64,000 bases of DNA from JAMOAD01 sp023621955 (lineage in GTDB: Bacteria; Acidobacteriota; Aminicenantia; JAMOAD01), in the NCBI GenBank assembly GCA_035403085.1, contig DAONEM010000001.1, positions 1 through 64,000 on the forward strand, given 5' to 3'. How positions within the stretch are numbered: position 1 is the first letter of the stretch; every line of letters starts with the position of its first letter. The translations under genes and the position numbers were made by a program. The notes below the pieces were generated by a model. It was not told where the DNA came from. It made no database searches and was given only the letters and a program-made list of their open reading frames with translations. Of this stretch, positions 25,025 to 33,558 are shown in pieces.

Positions 25025-25500
25025 TTTTCCTCTTGGAAGGCTTCCGCTCCGGGATAGAAGAAACGGTTCCGCGCCTCTTGTTCGGGAAAAACACGGTAGT
25101 GGAAGAGACCTTCACTCCCCGTATTTCCCAGATGGTCGAAGAGAACCGTCCGAATGGAAACCAGCCGGTGGTTCAGCTTCTCTACCCAAGCTTCCAAACG
25201 GAGGTCTCCCCGGTCGATCAGGACAGGTCGTTTGTAACGAACCTCCATTGCGGCGGTGACTCCGGCAGTTTGAAGCTTCACGTAGACCACCCAGGAGGCG
25301 ATCTCGTCCAAGAGAGTCGCTTGGATGCCGCCGTGAAGAACCCCAGGATAACCCTGAAAGCGGGGCGTAGGCGTCCAGAGGGAAACCACCTTCTCTCCCT
25401 CTTCAAAGAATCTCATGTTCAGGCCGTCCACGTTCTCAGGAGAACAACCGAAGCAGAAGTGCCCGGGCATATTTGCGTAAGGGTTCTTGATCGCTTTCAT
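25021..25500 (-). CDS. PaaI-type hotdog thioesterase
   Basis: About 159 residues. The family motifs are CFGCSPENVDGLNMRF near the start and YPGVLHGGIQATLLDEIASW, with the catalytic-loop HGG and acidic residue. It hydrolyses acyl-CoA thioesters of unknown specificity. ATG at 25500 follows AAAGGAG, better than in-frame methionines upstream. First gene of a two-gene operon with the NTT-like transporter. Confidence 0.85.
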   Translation of the reverse strand: MKAIKNPYANMPGHFCFGCSPENVDGLNMRFFEEGEKVVSLWTPTPRFQGYPGVLHGGIQATLLDEIASWVVYVKLQTAGVTAAMEVRYKRPVLIDRGDLRLEAWVEKLNHRLVSIRTVLFDHLGNTGSEGLFHYRVFPEQEARNRFFYPGAEAFQEEK

Positions 25501-25718
25501 CGTCGCTCCTTTCCCCCGTCTCATGGGAGAAGAAGGGGAGAGTCTGGATGATTTTACTCCACTCCTCATCCTTTCTCAAGCCCGCTTTCCAGGGTCGTTC
25601 AGAGGGATTGGCCGGGGGGAAGAGAAAGTTTGCCGAAGTCTCCCCTTTACCGGGAAAGAAGTGGAGAAACCTTCGGCTTCTTACAACGTAGGAATCAAAG
25701 TGAGACGAAGAAAGATAT

Positions 25719-25747
25719 TTGACGAAACAGGAGAAAAGGAATACATT
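25719..25747 (+). promoter_or_regulatory. Promoter of the outer-membrane barrel gene
   Basis: TTGACG (25719-25724) and TACATT (25742-25747), 17-base spacer. Transcription would start near 25754, two bases before the ATG at 25756. Confidence 0.55.
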
Positions 25748-25755
25748 ATCCTTGG

Positions 25756-26715
25756 ATGAAAGCCATGGGATGGTTGAGAAAACCTCTGCTTTTGCTGCTT
25801 CTTTCTCTCTCCTTCCTCATGGGAGAGGAAAAAAAGAGGCCTTCTCTGTTCTCCCCTCTTCCCTCCTACGGCCTGAAACTTCCCCCCCTTCCCGGAAGCA
25901 TGGTGACACCATCCTCTTCTAAAGAGGAGAGGGAGGTGTCGCAGTGGAGCTCCTCTGGAAAAGGAACGATCACCCCTAAGGAGGGTTCCGTAGAGGGGAG
26001 GGTCGCCTGGGCAGTTTCAGGCTTCAGCCTGGCCGGAGAGTACCGCAAGGGGTACCGGAAAGAGGATAAGGATCCCCTCTCTTCGACTGGTAGGGAGTGG
26101 AGCTACCGGATGGAGCTCTCTCTGAACTCCGGGAACCGTTCCCTTCTCAAGTTCGGGTACAAGAAAGGGGAGGAGGAGGCCGGAGCCAACCACCTCTTTC
26201 TCAACCCCGGCGAGTTTACTCGGGAGGGTTTCTTCGCCGGCATGGACTTCCGAATCACCGAGGGTTTAAACCTGAACCTCTTGGTTCAAAGGGAGACTCT
26301 TGAGGCGCGGGAGACGAAGGGGCGCAAGAGCCAATGGCTTCACCTCCAGGGGGGAGCCCTCGTGTACTTCGGTAAGGAGCTCTCTGTGGCTCCGTTGATA
26401 GCGGTTTCCCGCTTTATCAACCCCTGGACCAAGGAAGAGGTGAGGATGGGAACCCTTCGGGTCCGTTCCTCTTATCTCCTGGATTCTCAAGGCCGTCTCT
26501 CCTTAGGTGTCACGGGAGGGTATACACTCCTACGTCGTTCCGCGAAATCCAACTTCGGCCTTTTTCAAGGGGAGGTTTCTCTCTCCTGCAGGACCGGGCA
26601 CCTGATCTCCGGCCTCGATACCTGCCTCTTCCTGCGCAGATCCTACCTCTCCCATATCTCCGAGAAGGCGGGGCCTGAACACAGAACCGCCGTCGGAATG
26701 GACATTCTCTTCTGA
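25756..26715 (+). CDS. Predicted outer-membrane beta-barrel protein, unknown family
   Basis: A 319-residue protein with a signal peptide (about 1-22), a proline/serine-rich linker (about 23-70) and a series of alternating hydrophobic/polar strands from about residue 85 to the end, for example YRMELSLNSGNRSLLKFGYKK and LNLNLLVQRETLE. It finishes with VGMDILF, a C-terminal phenylalanine consistent with a BAM recognition signal. I cannot assign a family. There is no clear Shine-Dalgarno sequence and the promoter sits directly in front of the ATG. Confidence 0.55.
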   Translation: MKAMGWLRKPLLLLLLSLSFLMGEEKKRPSLFSPLPSYGLKLPPLPGSMVTPSSSKEEREVSQWSSSGKGTITPKEGSVEGRVAWAVSGFSLAGEYRKGYRKEDKDPLSSTGREWSYRMELSLNSGNRSLLKFGYKKGEEEAGANHLFLNPGEFTREGFFAGMDFRITEGLNLNLLVQRETLEARETKGRKSQWLHLQGGALVYFGKELSVAPLIAVSRFINPWTKEEVRMGTLRVRSSYLLDSQGRLSLGVTGGYTLLRRSAKSNFGLFQGEVSLSCRTGHLISGLDTCLFLRRSYLSHISEKAGPEHRTAVGMDILF

Positions 26716-26735
26716 GCGTCGAGAGGCCGGTTCCT

Positions 26736-28796
26736 CTACTTCTCCTGGAAAGTCCAGACTCCGGTCCACTCTTGAGGAGGATTTTGAAGAAGGGCTTCGC
26801 ACCTCTCTCGGAAGAGGAGGGAGGGGGGATCCTGGGGCAGAGAGCCGAAGAGGGGGAGAGCCTTGGAGAAATCGCCGAGGAAGTAGAGGTCCAGGCCCCG
26901 GTCGAACCTTTCCAGCTCCTCGGGAAGGAGTGAAGAGGGGCTTCCTTTGAGACCCAGAAGCTGATGGATCTCTTCGGGTTGACTCTTTCCCTTGACGCGC
27001 ACCCTGTCGATCCGACGGAAGAGGAACTCATCTCCCGCGCACTTCCTGGTCATGTCACCGCAAAGGATTCCCGTAGTGTAACGTTTGTTGAGCCCTTCCA
27101 GGCGTGAGGCCGTGTTGACTGCGTCGCCGATGACCGTGTACTCCAGCCTCTTTCGGGAGCCGATGTTGCCGACAACGATCTCCCCTGTGTTGAGGCCGAT
27201 TCTCATTCGAAGAGGCGGAAACCCTTTCGGCGCCAACTCCTCCCGGTTGAGCCTTTCCAAGGCGTCTCTGCAGGCGAGGGCGGTTCTGCAGGCGGCGGCG
27301 CCATGGTCCGGCAGGGGAACGGGTGCTCCCCAGAAGGCGAGGATGGCGTCGCCTTCGAACTTGTCCAGGAACCCCTTGTGGTCCATCACGATGTCGGTCA
27401 TCCTTTCTAGGTAGAGGTTGAGAAGGGAGACCAGGGATTGGGGGTCCAGCCTCTCGGAGATGGTGGTAAACCCTTCGAGATCCGAGAAGAAGACGGAGAG
27501 AAGCTTCTTCTCCCCCCCAAGGTTCAGGCTGTCCGGGTGGCGAAGAACCTCTTTGAGAAGCTCATCGGAGAGGTAATTCCTGAAGACCCCCTGAATAAAC
27601 TTTTTCTCCTTTCCCACGGCGTGGTACCGGGAGTAGATCACCTCCAGGGAGGAGAGAAAGAGGCCTGTGAAGGCTGGAAGGAGGGGAAAGGTGAGGCGGA
27701 AGAGGTGAAAGAGAAGGAAGAAGAGTGCTGAAACGGTCAGCAGGGCCAAGGAGGAGATCAGAAGTTGAAGGAGGGTGGACTCTTGGGGTCGGAGGAGGAG
27801 AGAGAGCCCGGCCATGCCCAAGAAGAGAAGTGTCCAGAAGAGAGGGGCGGGCAAGGAACGGGGAAACTCCCCCCGGAGGATGTTGAAGAGGGCTGTGGCG
27901 TTGAGACGGTAGCCCGCTTCCAGGGGTTGCAGAGGGGTCGGGCGTAGGTCCATCAGGCCTGGGGCGGTTGCCCCGATAAAGACGATCTTTCCCTTGAGAT
28001 CCCCGGGGGAGATGACCGGTTTCGCTCCCTCCTCCCTCCTCACCTGGCTCTGAATCAGCTGGGAGATAGAGAGAGTGGGGAGGTTTCGGTCTCTATAAAA
28101 AAAGAGGGGGAGCGAGCCGTCCCGCTTCCAGGGAATCTTTCCGATCGGAAGGGAGGGGTTAAGGCTCAGGGCCGCCCGGAGGCTGAGGGAGGGGTAGAGA
28201 TGGCCTCGGTGGAGGAAGAGGTGGTGAAAAGAGCGGAAGAGGCCGTCCCTGTCCGGAAATTGCGCGGCGTTGCCGAGGAGAGGGCGGCCCCTTTCGAGAA
28301 GGGGGAGAGGGAGGAGAATCCCCGGTCGCTCCTCAGGCTGAACCGGGAGTGACGGCAAGGCCTGTCGCCGGAGAAGAGCCGGGGCCTGAACCGGTGGGGC
28401 GGAACGGAAGAGGAGGGGGAGGACGACTCTCCCGTTCTTGGCTATCGCCTCCGCCAAGGCTCTGTCCTCTTCCTCGCCGAAGGTGTAGTGGGAGCCTTCG
28501 GTGAAAAGCATGTCCAGGACGACTAAACGGGCCTGGGAGAAGGTGAGGTAGTCGATGGCTCTGGCGTAGAGACTTCGCGGCCAGGGCCAGCCTATATCAA
28601 ACTCCTTGCGGTAGAAGTCGAGGCTCTCCTGGTCGATCTCGATATAGACCGCGGAAGCCTCAAGCTTCGGTGCCAGGAGACGAACCCGAAGGTCCTCCAG
28701 CCGGTTCTCCCCCTCTTGAAAGATCGAGAGGCAGGAGAGAAGAAAGAGGAGCGGAAAGAGCAGAAGTGTAGGGAGGACCCTCTTGAAAAGCTTCAC
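26736..28796 (-). CDS. CHASE2-domain class III adenylate cyclase
   Basis: A 686-residue membrane protein: N-terminal helix (about 5-24), CHASE2 domain (about 30-310), three helices (about 317-385), then a class III cyclase domain (about 430-600) and a helical tail. All catalytic residues are present: metal-binding D439 (FSDLEG) and D483 (KFEGDA), adenine-selecting K479 and D558 (VIGDAVN), and transition-state N561 and R565. K/D selection indicates ATP as substrate. The ATG overlaps the M48 protease stop as ATGA, so an envelope protease and a cAMP-producing sensor are made from one message. Confidence 0.92.
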   Translation of the reverse strand: MKLFKRVLPTLLLFPLLFLLSCLSIFQEGENRLEDLRVRLLAPKLEASAVYIEIDQESLDFYRKEFDIGWPWPRSLYARAIDYLTFSQARLVVLDMLFTEGSHYTFGEEEDRALAEAIAKNGRVVLPLLFRSAPPVQAPALLRRQALPSLPVQPEERPGILLPLPLLERGRPLLGNAAQFPDRDGLFRSFHHLFLHRGHLYPSLSLRAALSLNPSLPIGKIPWKRDGSLPLFFYRDRNLPTLSISQLIQSQVRREEGAKPVISPGDLKGKIVFIGATAPGLMDLRPTPLQPLEAGYRLNATALFNILRGEFPRSLPAPLFWTLLFLGMAGLSLLLRPQESTLLQLLISSLALLTVSALFFLLFHLFRLTFPLLPAFTGLFLSSLEVIYSRYHAVGKEKKFIQGVFRNYLSDELLKEVLRHPDSLNLGGEKKLLSVFFSDLEGFTTISERLDPQSLVSLLNLYLERMTDIVMDHKGFLDKFEGDAILAFWGAPVPLPDHGAAACRTALACRDALERLNREELAPKGFPPLRMRIGLNTGEIVVGNIGSRKRLEYTVIGDAVNTASRLEGLNKRYTTGILCGDMTRKCAGDEFLFRRIDRVRVKGKSQPEEIHQLLGLKGSPSSLLPEELERFDRGLDLYFLGDFSKALPLFGSLPQDPPSLLFRERCEALLQNPPQEWTGVWTFQEK

Positions 28797-29647
28797 AAAC
28801 CCAAAGCCCGCTTGGCGGCGGAGTACCTCTGCCGACGTTCAGGTTGTTCAACCTGGGGGGTCTCCCCTTCGAGAGCCTTCTGAACGTACTTTTCCCTCTC
28901 CTTGGCGGGGGGATGGGCGGAGAGAACCTTGGCTTTCGGCTTTCCTGAGGCCTCCTCGATCTTCTTCAGGACCGAAAGGAGGGCGGAGGGGTCATAGCCT
29001 GTCTCCCGAAGAAGAGCGATGGCGGCCAGGTCGGCCTCCTTCTCCTGCCCTCGGGAGTACCCTTTCTGCAGAAGGGTTCCAGTGATATCCAGTATGGAGT
29101 TCTGAAAGAGATCCATCATGTTGCCAGAAGCCCCTTGGCTCTCCATAACCTCTCCGGCGGTGAAGGCTCCCAGCTGTTTGACCCGTTCGGAACGGATCGC
29201 CTTGAGGGGATCCTTGGCGACGATGTGGGCGATCTCGTGAGCGATCACCGCGGCCAGCTCATCTTCGGTGGAGGTGATCCGCAGAAGTCCTTTGGTGATG
29301 AAGATGACCCCTCCCGGAGCGGAGAGGGCGTTGGCCTCTTCGCTGTCGAGGAGAGCGAAGTGGTAACCGCCGTAAACCTCGGGTCGTTGGGAGCGGAAGG
29401 CGAGGGTGGAGCCCAGGGTGTTGAGGTACCCAGAGAAGGTCTGGTCTTTGAGAAGGCTGAATTGGGAGAGGATGTTAGCGGCCACGGCTCGGCCTATGAA
29501 GTACTCCTCTTCCTCGGAGATCTCCCTGGTCGCTCCTCCGACGAGGGAGGCTCCCTTCTTCAGCTTGCCGAAGGGGAACTTCTGACAGTAAAGGGTAGAG
29601 AAGGAGAGAAGAAAAACGATGAGGAGAGGGAGAATCTTTCTGTTCAT
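28793..29647 (-). CDS. Secreted M48-family metalloprotease
   Basis: A 284-residue BepA/LoiP-like protease. After a signal sequence (about 1-20, with C21 that does not fit a standard lipobox) comes an M48 domain with zinc-binding HEIAH (H137, H141), catalytic E138 and a downstream GQEKEADLAAI third-ligand helix. Members degrade misfolded outer-membrane proteins in the periplasm. The SAHPPAKEREKYV end is typical. Start at 29647 overlaps the SH3b gene stop by four bases and the stop overlaps the cyclase start, so all three are coupled. Confidence 0.87.
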   Translation of the reverse strand: MNRKILPLLIVFLLSFSTLYCQKFPFGKLKKGASLVGGATREISEEEEYFIGRAVAANILSQFSLLKDQTFSGYLNTLGSTLAFRSQRPEVYGGYHFALLDSEEANALSAPGGVIFITKGLLRITSTEDELAAVIAHEIAHIVAKDPLKAIRSERVKQLGAFTAGEVMESQGASGNMMDLFQNSILDITGTLLQKGYSRGQEKEADLAAIALLRETGYDPSALLSVLKKIEEASGKPKAKVLSAHPPAKEREKYVQKALEGETPQVEQPERRQRYSAAKRALGL

Positions 29648-30108
29648 TTCAGTTTCCCCTTTTGGATAAACCTTGACACTTCTGCGGTGGATGTCTTCTG
29701 CGTCATGACCCACTCGAGGTCTTGAAAGTTGTACCCCTTCGTGCCCTTGAGCTTCTTTTCGTTCCCTTCGTTAAACCCTTTTGCCGCCATGGCGACCTCT
29801 TTCTCGGAGGTTCCCTTCTGGCCTGGCAGAAGGCCGGAGAGTGAGGCCTTCCCGCCGGAGAGGTCGAGGGCCGAAAGGTGGAGGAACCCTTGACCACCGG
29901 AGGGGCTCTTCACCTTTACCCAGTTGCCCTGAGTCTCCAGGACCGCGACCTTCTCTCCCTTGGAGAGGGTGGCCAAGGTGGAAGAGAGGTAATCGGCCCG
30001 AGAGAGGAGCCGTGCAGTAAGAACCTTGACCTTGGCGTCTTTCCCTTGAAGGGGTAAGAGGGAGAGAAGAAGAACGAGTGCTCCCAGCCAAGATAATCGT
30101 TTTTTCAT
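29644..30108 (-). CDS. Secreted SH3b-domain protein
   Basis: About 154 residues from the ATG at 30108, which follows GAGGTG. A signal peptide (about 1-22) precedes a bacterial SH3 domain (KVLTARLLSRADYLSSTLATLSKGEKVAVLETQGNWVKVKS, quoted in part: LSKGEKVAVLETQGNWVKV), then a charged linker and a short C-terminal helical region. SH3b domains commonly bind peptidoglycan. Being coupled to the M48 protease and the CHASE2 cyclase suggests a wall or envelope-status input. Confidence 0.75.
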   Translation of the reverse strand: MKKRLSWLGALVLLLSLLPLQGKDAKVKVLTARLLSRADYLSSTLATLSKGEKVAVLETQGNWVKVKSPSGGQGFLHLSALDLSGGKASLSGLLPGQKGTSEKEVAMAAKGFNEGNEKKLKGTKGYNFQDLEWVMTQKTSTAEVSRFIQKGKLK

Positions 30109-30118
30109 GGTTTTCACC

Positions 30119-30871
30119 TCAATGGACATAGCTTCCGGCGTTGACGTCCAGGGTGGCGCCGGTCATGTGATCCCCTAAACCGCTGGCGAGAAAGACGATC
30201 AGGGGGGCGATATCCTCCGGTTCTGTCATCCTGTCCAGGGCCAGGTCCTTGACGACGAACTGCTCCCCGTAGAGCCGGAGGGCGTCTTCGGCCATTTCTG
30301 TCCTCGTGAAGCCTGGAGCGACAACGAAGGCCTTGACTCCCCTCTTTCCCATCCCTCTGGCGATGGAGCGGCTCAGGGCGACCATGCCCGCCTTGGAAGC
30401 GGCGTAAGCGAGGTATTCCGGGGTGTCTCCCCGGAAGGCGGCCCGGGAAGAGATGGAGATGATCCGCCCTCCGCCGTGTTGGGCGAAGTAGTTGGCCGCC
30501 TCCTTGCAGAGAATCGAAGAGGCTTTCAGGTTGATGGCCATGGTGGTATCCCAGACTCGGATCCACTCCTGAAGGGATGACTCCAGGGGTGCCGAGAGGA
30601 AGACCCCGGCGTTGTTGACTAAGACATTCAGGTTCGGGGACCACTGGAGAACCCGTTGAAAGAGATCGAGCGTCTCTTCGTCTTTGGAAAGGTCGGCCTC
30701 AAAGATTCGGGAATCTCCCAAAGAGGCGATCTCTTCGGCGCTCTCCCTGTGTTTGTGACAGTGGATGGCGACCCGAGCGCCCGATTGGAGAAGGGACTTC
30801 GCGATAGCCTTTCCGATGCCTCTGCTCGCACCGGTGACAAGAACCGTCGTCTCTTTCAGATCGATTTTCAC
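30119..30871 (-). CDS. FabG-like short-chain dehydrogenase/reductase
   Basis: A 250-residue SDR. NAD(P)-binding TGASRGIGKAIA, NNAG, catalytic serine in ISISSRAAF and YAASK (tyrosine and lysine) are all present. It probably reduces a 3-oxoacyl thioester or related ketone. The GTG at 30871 follows GGGGTGA; an ATG-type start at 30904 is in frame but would place the start in the predicted promoter. It lies directly upstream of the SH3b gene on the same strand. Confidence 0.85.
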   Translation of the reverse strand: MKIDLKETTVLVTGASRGIGKAIAKSLLQSGARVAIHCHKHRESAEEIASLGDSRIFEADLSKDEETLDLFQRVLQWSPNLNVLVNNAGVFLSAPLESSLQEWIRVWDTTMAINLKASSILCKEAANYFAQHGGGRIISISSRAAFRGDTPEYLAYAASKAGMVALSRSIARGMGKRGVKAFVVAPGFTRTEMAEDALRLYGEQFVVKDLALDRMTEPEDIAPLIVFLASGLGDHMTGATLDVNAGSYVH

Positions 30872-30903
30872 TCTTCTCACCCCGTCGCCTTTGGAATACT
30901 CCA

Positions 30904-30933
30904 AGCGTACAACTTTGCGGGTTGAAGTGTCAA
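30904..30933 (-). promoter_or_regulatory. Promoter of the SDR/SH3b/M48/cyclase operon
   Basis: Minus-strand TTGACA (30933-30928) and TACGCT (30909-30904) with 18 bases between, just after the HAD gene stop. The -10 match is moderate. Confidence 0.4.
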
Positions 30934-31547
30934 GCCGGAGAAGGGGGGAAGAGGCCTTCCTTTTGCAACAGGCGACGTACCTCTCCGGGGTCTCGGTAGA
31001 GGTGGCTCCGAAAGCCCAGGTTCCGCGCCGCCAGGATGTTCTCTTCTTTGTCGTCGATGAAGAGGCAATCCTGAGCGGGAAGACCGATGTTTTCCAAGGC
31101 TCGGCGGAAGATCTTCTCTTCCGGTTTGAGGGAGAGCTCTCGATAGGAGAGGGTGAGGGAGTCGAAGAGGGGAAGAAAGTCCAGGTTCTGGATGAACCCT
31201 TCGAAGTGGAGCTGGTTGGTGTTGGAGAGGAGACCCAGGTGGCAGAGTCCGTGGAGCTCTCTGACCAAGGAGATGTTCTCCGGTATGGGGGTGATGAAGA
31301 TGTCGAGGAAGGTTTTTTTCCAAAACTCTTTCGGTTGTGGCCGGGGGGAGACCGCGTCGATTCTCCCGATGAACTCGTCGGTTGTCAGCATCCCCCTCTC
31401 GTAGAGGTCGGCTACTCGGGTGGTCTGAAAGAAATCGATCCACCTCTCCGTCTCCCCTCCTACCTTTTCAACGACTTGGCGCAAGAAGAGATAGGTGTCG
31501 AAACGGTAGAGAACGTTGCCGAAATCGAAGATCACTCCTTTGAGCAT
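30930..31547 (-). CDS. HAD-superfamily subfamily IA phosphatase
   Basis: A 205-residue HAD hydrolase. Motif I is FDFGNVLY, motif II LLSNTN, motif III lysine in LSLKPEEKIF and motif IV FIDDKEENILAA. Note the motif I pattern DFGNV, as in YihX-like sugar phosphatases. The substrate is unknown. A perfect TTGACA lies on the minus strand at 31581-31576 with a weak GAAAAT at 31558-31553, predicting a transcript that starts at or within a base or two of the ATG. Confidence 0.82.
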   Translation of the reverse strand: MLKGVIFDFGNVLYRFDTYLFLRQVVEKVGGETERWIDFFQTTRVADLYERGMLTTDEFIGRIDAVSPRPQPKEFWKKTFLDIFITPIPENISLVRELHGLCHLGLLSNTNQLHFEGFIQNLDFLPLFDSLTLSYRELSLKPEEKIFRRALENIGLPAQDCLFIDDKEENILAARNLGFRSHLYRDPGEVRRLLQKEGLFPPSPA

Positions 31548-31618
31548 TCTCTATTTTCGTCTATCCCCGAAAAGGTGTCAAGGCGTCTCCCTCTGAACTT
31601 TCCCGACCTCTCCCTTTC

Positions 31619-31627
31619 TGCTATAAT
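31619..31627 (+). promoter_or_regulatory. Extended -10 promoter of walJ
   Basis: TGC-TATAAT (31619-31627), an extended -10 element; the -35 region (31599-31604) is poor. Predicted start near 31634, two bases before ATGATG. Confidence 0.5.
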
Positions 31628-31635
31628 CAACGGCC

Positions 31636-32427
31636 ATGATGAGAGCCTCAAGCCTTGCCAGCGGTTCCCAAGGGAACAGCTATGTCGTCGAGACCGAAGA
31701 CGGCCTCATCCTTGTAGACCTGGGAATCTCCTTCCGGGATCTCGTCTGCCGGCTCTCCTACCTCAAGGCCTCACCGCTGAAGCTGAAGGCTCTCTTCATC
31801 ACCCACGAGCATCTGGACCACATCCGGGGGGTTGTGCAGTTTCTCAAACACACCTCCTGTCCACTCTACATTACGAAAAAGACCATGGAGAGGGCTAGAT
31901 TAGACGAAAAAAAGTGGAGCGACCGGATCCATTTGATCGAGAGGGAGGATGTCGTGGAGTTCGGATCGACCGTGGTTCAGGCTCTACCGAAGTGTCACGA
32001 TGCCGCCGAACCCCTCTTCTTTAACCTCTTCCACCGCGGTTGTCAGGCCACGGTCCTGACCGACACAGGGGTTCCCGATGCGGCCATGGCCGTCTCCATA
32101 TCCAGGGCGGACCTCCTCTTCTTGGAAAGTAACCATGATGTAGAGATGCTCAAGAGAGGGCCCTATCCGGAACATCTGAAGAAGCGTATCCTGAGTCCCT
32201 ACGGCCATCTCTCCAACCAGCAGGCCTCTTCCCTGGTTGCCATGAACGCTTCAGAGCGCCTCCGTTGGCTCTTCCTCTCCCACATCTCCGAGCACAACAA
32301 CACCCCTGAGACCGCCCTGCTCACTCTCGAGAACGCCCTCTCCGAACGGACACCTTTGAAGGAGCTGAAGCGGGTCTTGACAACCCCTCAGGCTCCAACG
32401 CCCTGGGCCGAGGTGGCCCCCCTCTGA
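31636..32427 (+). CDS. walJ: WalJ/YycJ-type metallo-beta-lactamase fold hydrolase
   Basis: A 263-residue MBL-fold protein. FASGSQGNSYVVE-like start (LASGSQGNSYVVET), metal-binding THEHLDH (H57, H59, D61, H62), LTDTGV and the family-specific YPEHLKKRILSPYGHLSN segment identify the YycJ/WalJ group, 5'-3' exonuclease-like enzymes linked to DNA processing and cell-wall/replication coordination in Gram-positive bacteria. The predicted mRNA has almost no leader. The following SfsA-DUF123 gene begins 12 bases after its stop. Confidence 0.85.
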   Translation: MMRASSLASGSQGNSYVVETEDGLILVDLGISFRDLVCRLSYLKASPLKLKALFITHEHLDHIRGVVQFLKHTSCPLYITKKTMERARLDEKKWSDRIHLIEREDVVEFGSTVVQALPKCHDAAEPLFFNLFHRGCQATVLTDTGVPDAAMAVSISRADLLFLESNHDVEMLKRGPYPEHLKKRILSPYGHLSNQQASSLVAMNASERLRWLFLSHISEHNNTPETALLTLENALSERTPLKELKRVLTTPQAPTPWAEVAPL

Positions 32428-32438
32428 GCCGACTCGTT

Positions 32439-33551
32439 TTGGCTCCCTCCTGGCAAGAGGCCAGGTATGTGGAGAGGCCCAACCGTTTCGTCCTTCGCCT
32501 CGAAAGGGGAGGGAGAACCGTCGAGGCCTACTGTCCCAACCCGGGCAGGATGGAGGAGTTTCTCCTTCCAGGCCACCCTTTCTTCTTGATCCCCCAGGAG
32601 GGACGCTTCGCTTTCCGTGCCTTCTCGACCTTCCGCCAGGATGGGTTTCTCCTGTTGGACACCCTTCTGGTCAATTCGTTGGTCCAGGTTCTCCTCCAGG
32701 AGGGGAGGTTCCCCTGGTGTCGTGACCGCCGTTTTCGCCGCGAGGTCACCATGGGCCGTTCCCGCTTTGACTTCTTCGGTGAGGGGAACCCTCCACTCTG
32801 GGTCGAGGTGAAGAGCTGTTCCTTGGTTCATCGGGGAACCGTCCTCTTCCCAGACGCCCCCACCGCCAGAGGGGCCAGGCATCTGGAAGATCTCGCCCTC
32901 CTGGTGAAGGGTGGCGCGAGAGCCCTCTCCCTCCACTTGACCACCCACAGCGGCGCCCGCCGCTTTCGGCCCCACCACCATAGGGACCCCCTCTATTCGC
33001 GACTCTTCCTCGCGAGCAAGGAGGTTGTCAAGGAGGCCTGGTGCCTTCCCATGCTCGACCCGGTGACGGTGGACACCGAAGGCCTCTACCCCCTGGAGGT
33101 TGAGAGAGGCTACGCAGAGAGCTCCCTCTCCGGAGAGGGGGGAAGCTACCTTCTCCTGATGGAGAACCTCCAAGAGAGGGTTCTTGAGATCGGATCATTG
33201 GGGAAGCGCTCCTACGCTCCAGGGTGGTATCTCTACATCGGTTCCGCCCTAGGAGGGCTGGAGTCTCGCTTGGAGAGACACGCCAGGAAGAGGAAACGCC
33301 ACCGGTGGCATGTGGACTCTCTCCTAGACGGGACCATGATCCTCAGGCGGAGCTACCCCTTCCGGGACCCCCTGCCCATGGAGAAGACTCTAGTCGATTC
33401 TTTCGCCCTGAAGGCGGACGGTTCGATCTTAGGGTTCGGCTGTACCGACCGCCCCCAAGACCGCTCCCATCTCCTCTACTTTCGGGAAGATCCCCGGAAG
33501 CAAGAGTGGTTTAGCGAGAAGGTCCTGGAGCTTCAGATCCGAGGGGGTTGA
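32439..33551 (+). CDS. sfsA: SfsA protein fused to DUF123 (GIY-YIG-like) domain
   Basis: The N-terminal ~230 residues are SfsA: VERPNRFVLRLE, AYCPNPGRM, LLDTLLVNSL, the nuclease-like core FDFF..........WVEVKSCSL and FPDAPTARGARHLEDL. From about residue 238 a DUF123/Uri-type GIY-YIG domain follows (GSYLLLMENLQERVLEIGSLG, PGWYLYIGSALGGLESRLERH, KRHRWHVDSLL). Both domains are nuclease-like, so a structure-specific nuclease role is more plausible than the historic sugar-fermentation label. Start is TTG; no better codon exists between it and the walJ stop. The gene is probably co-transcribed with walJ, another nuclease-type enzyme. Confidence 0.85.
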   Translation: MAPSWQEARYVERPNRFVLRLERGGRTVEAYCPNPGRMEEFLLPGHPFFLIPQEGRFAFRAFSTFRQDGFLLLDTLLVNSLVQVLLQEGRFPWCRDRRFRREVTMGRSRFDFFGEGNPPLWVEVKSCSLVHRGTVLFPDAPTARGARHLEDLALLVKGGARALSLHLTTHSGARRFRPHHHRDPLYSRLFLASKEVVKEAWCLPMLDPVTVDTEGLYPLEVERGYAESSLSGEGGSYLLLMENLQERVLEIGSLGKRSYAPGWYLYIGSALGGLESRLERHARKRKRHRWHVDSLLDGTMILRRSYPFRDPLPMEKTLVDSFALKADGSILGFGCTDRPQDRSHLLYFREDPRKQEWFSEKVLELQIRGG

Positions 33552-33558
33552 GGAAAAC

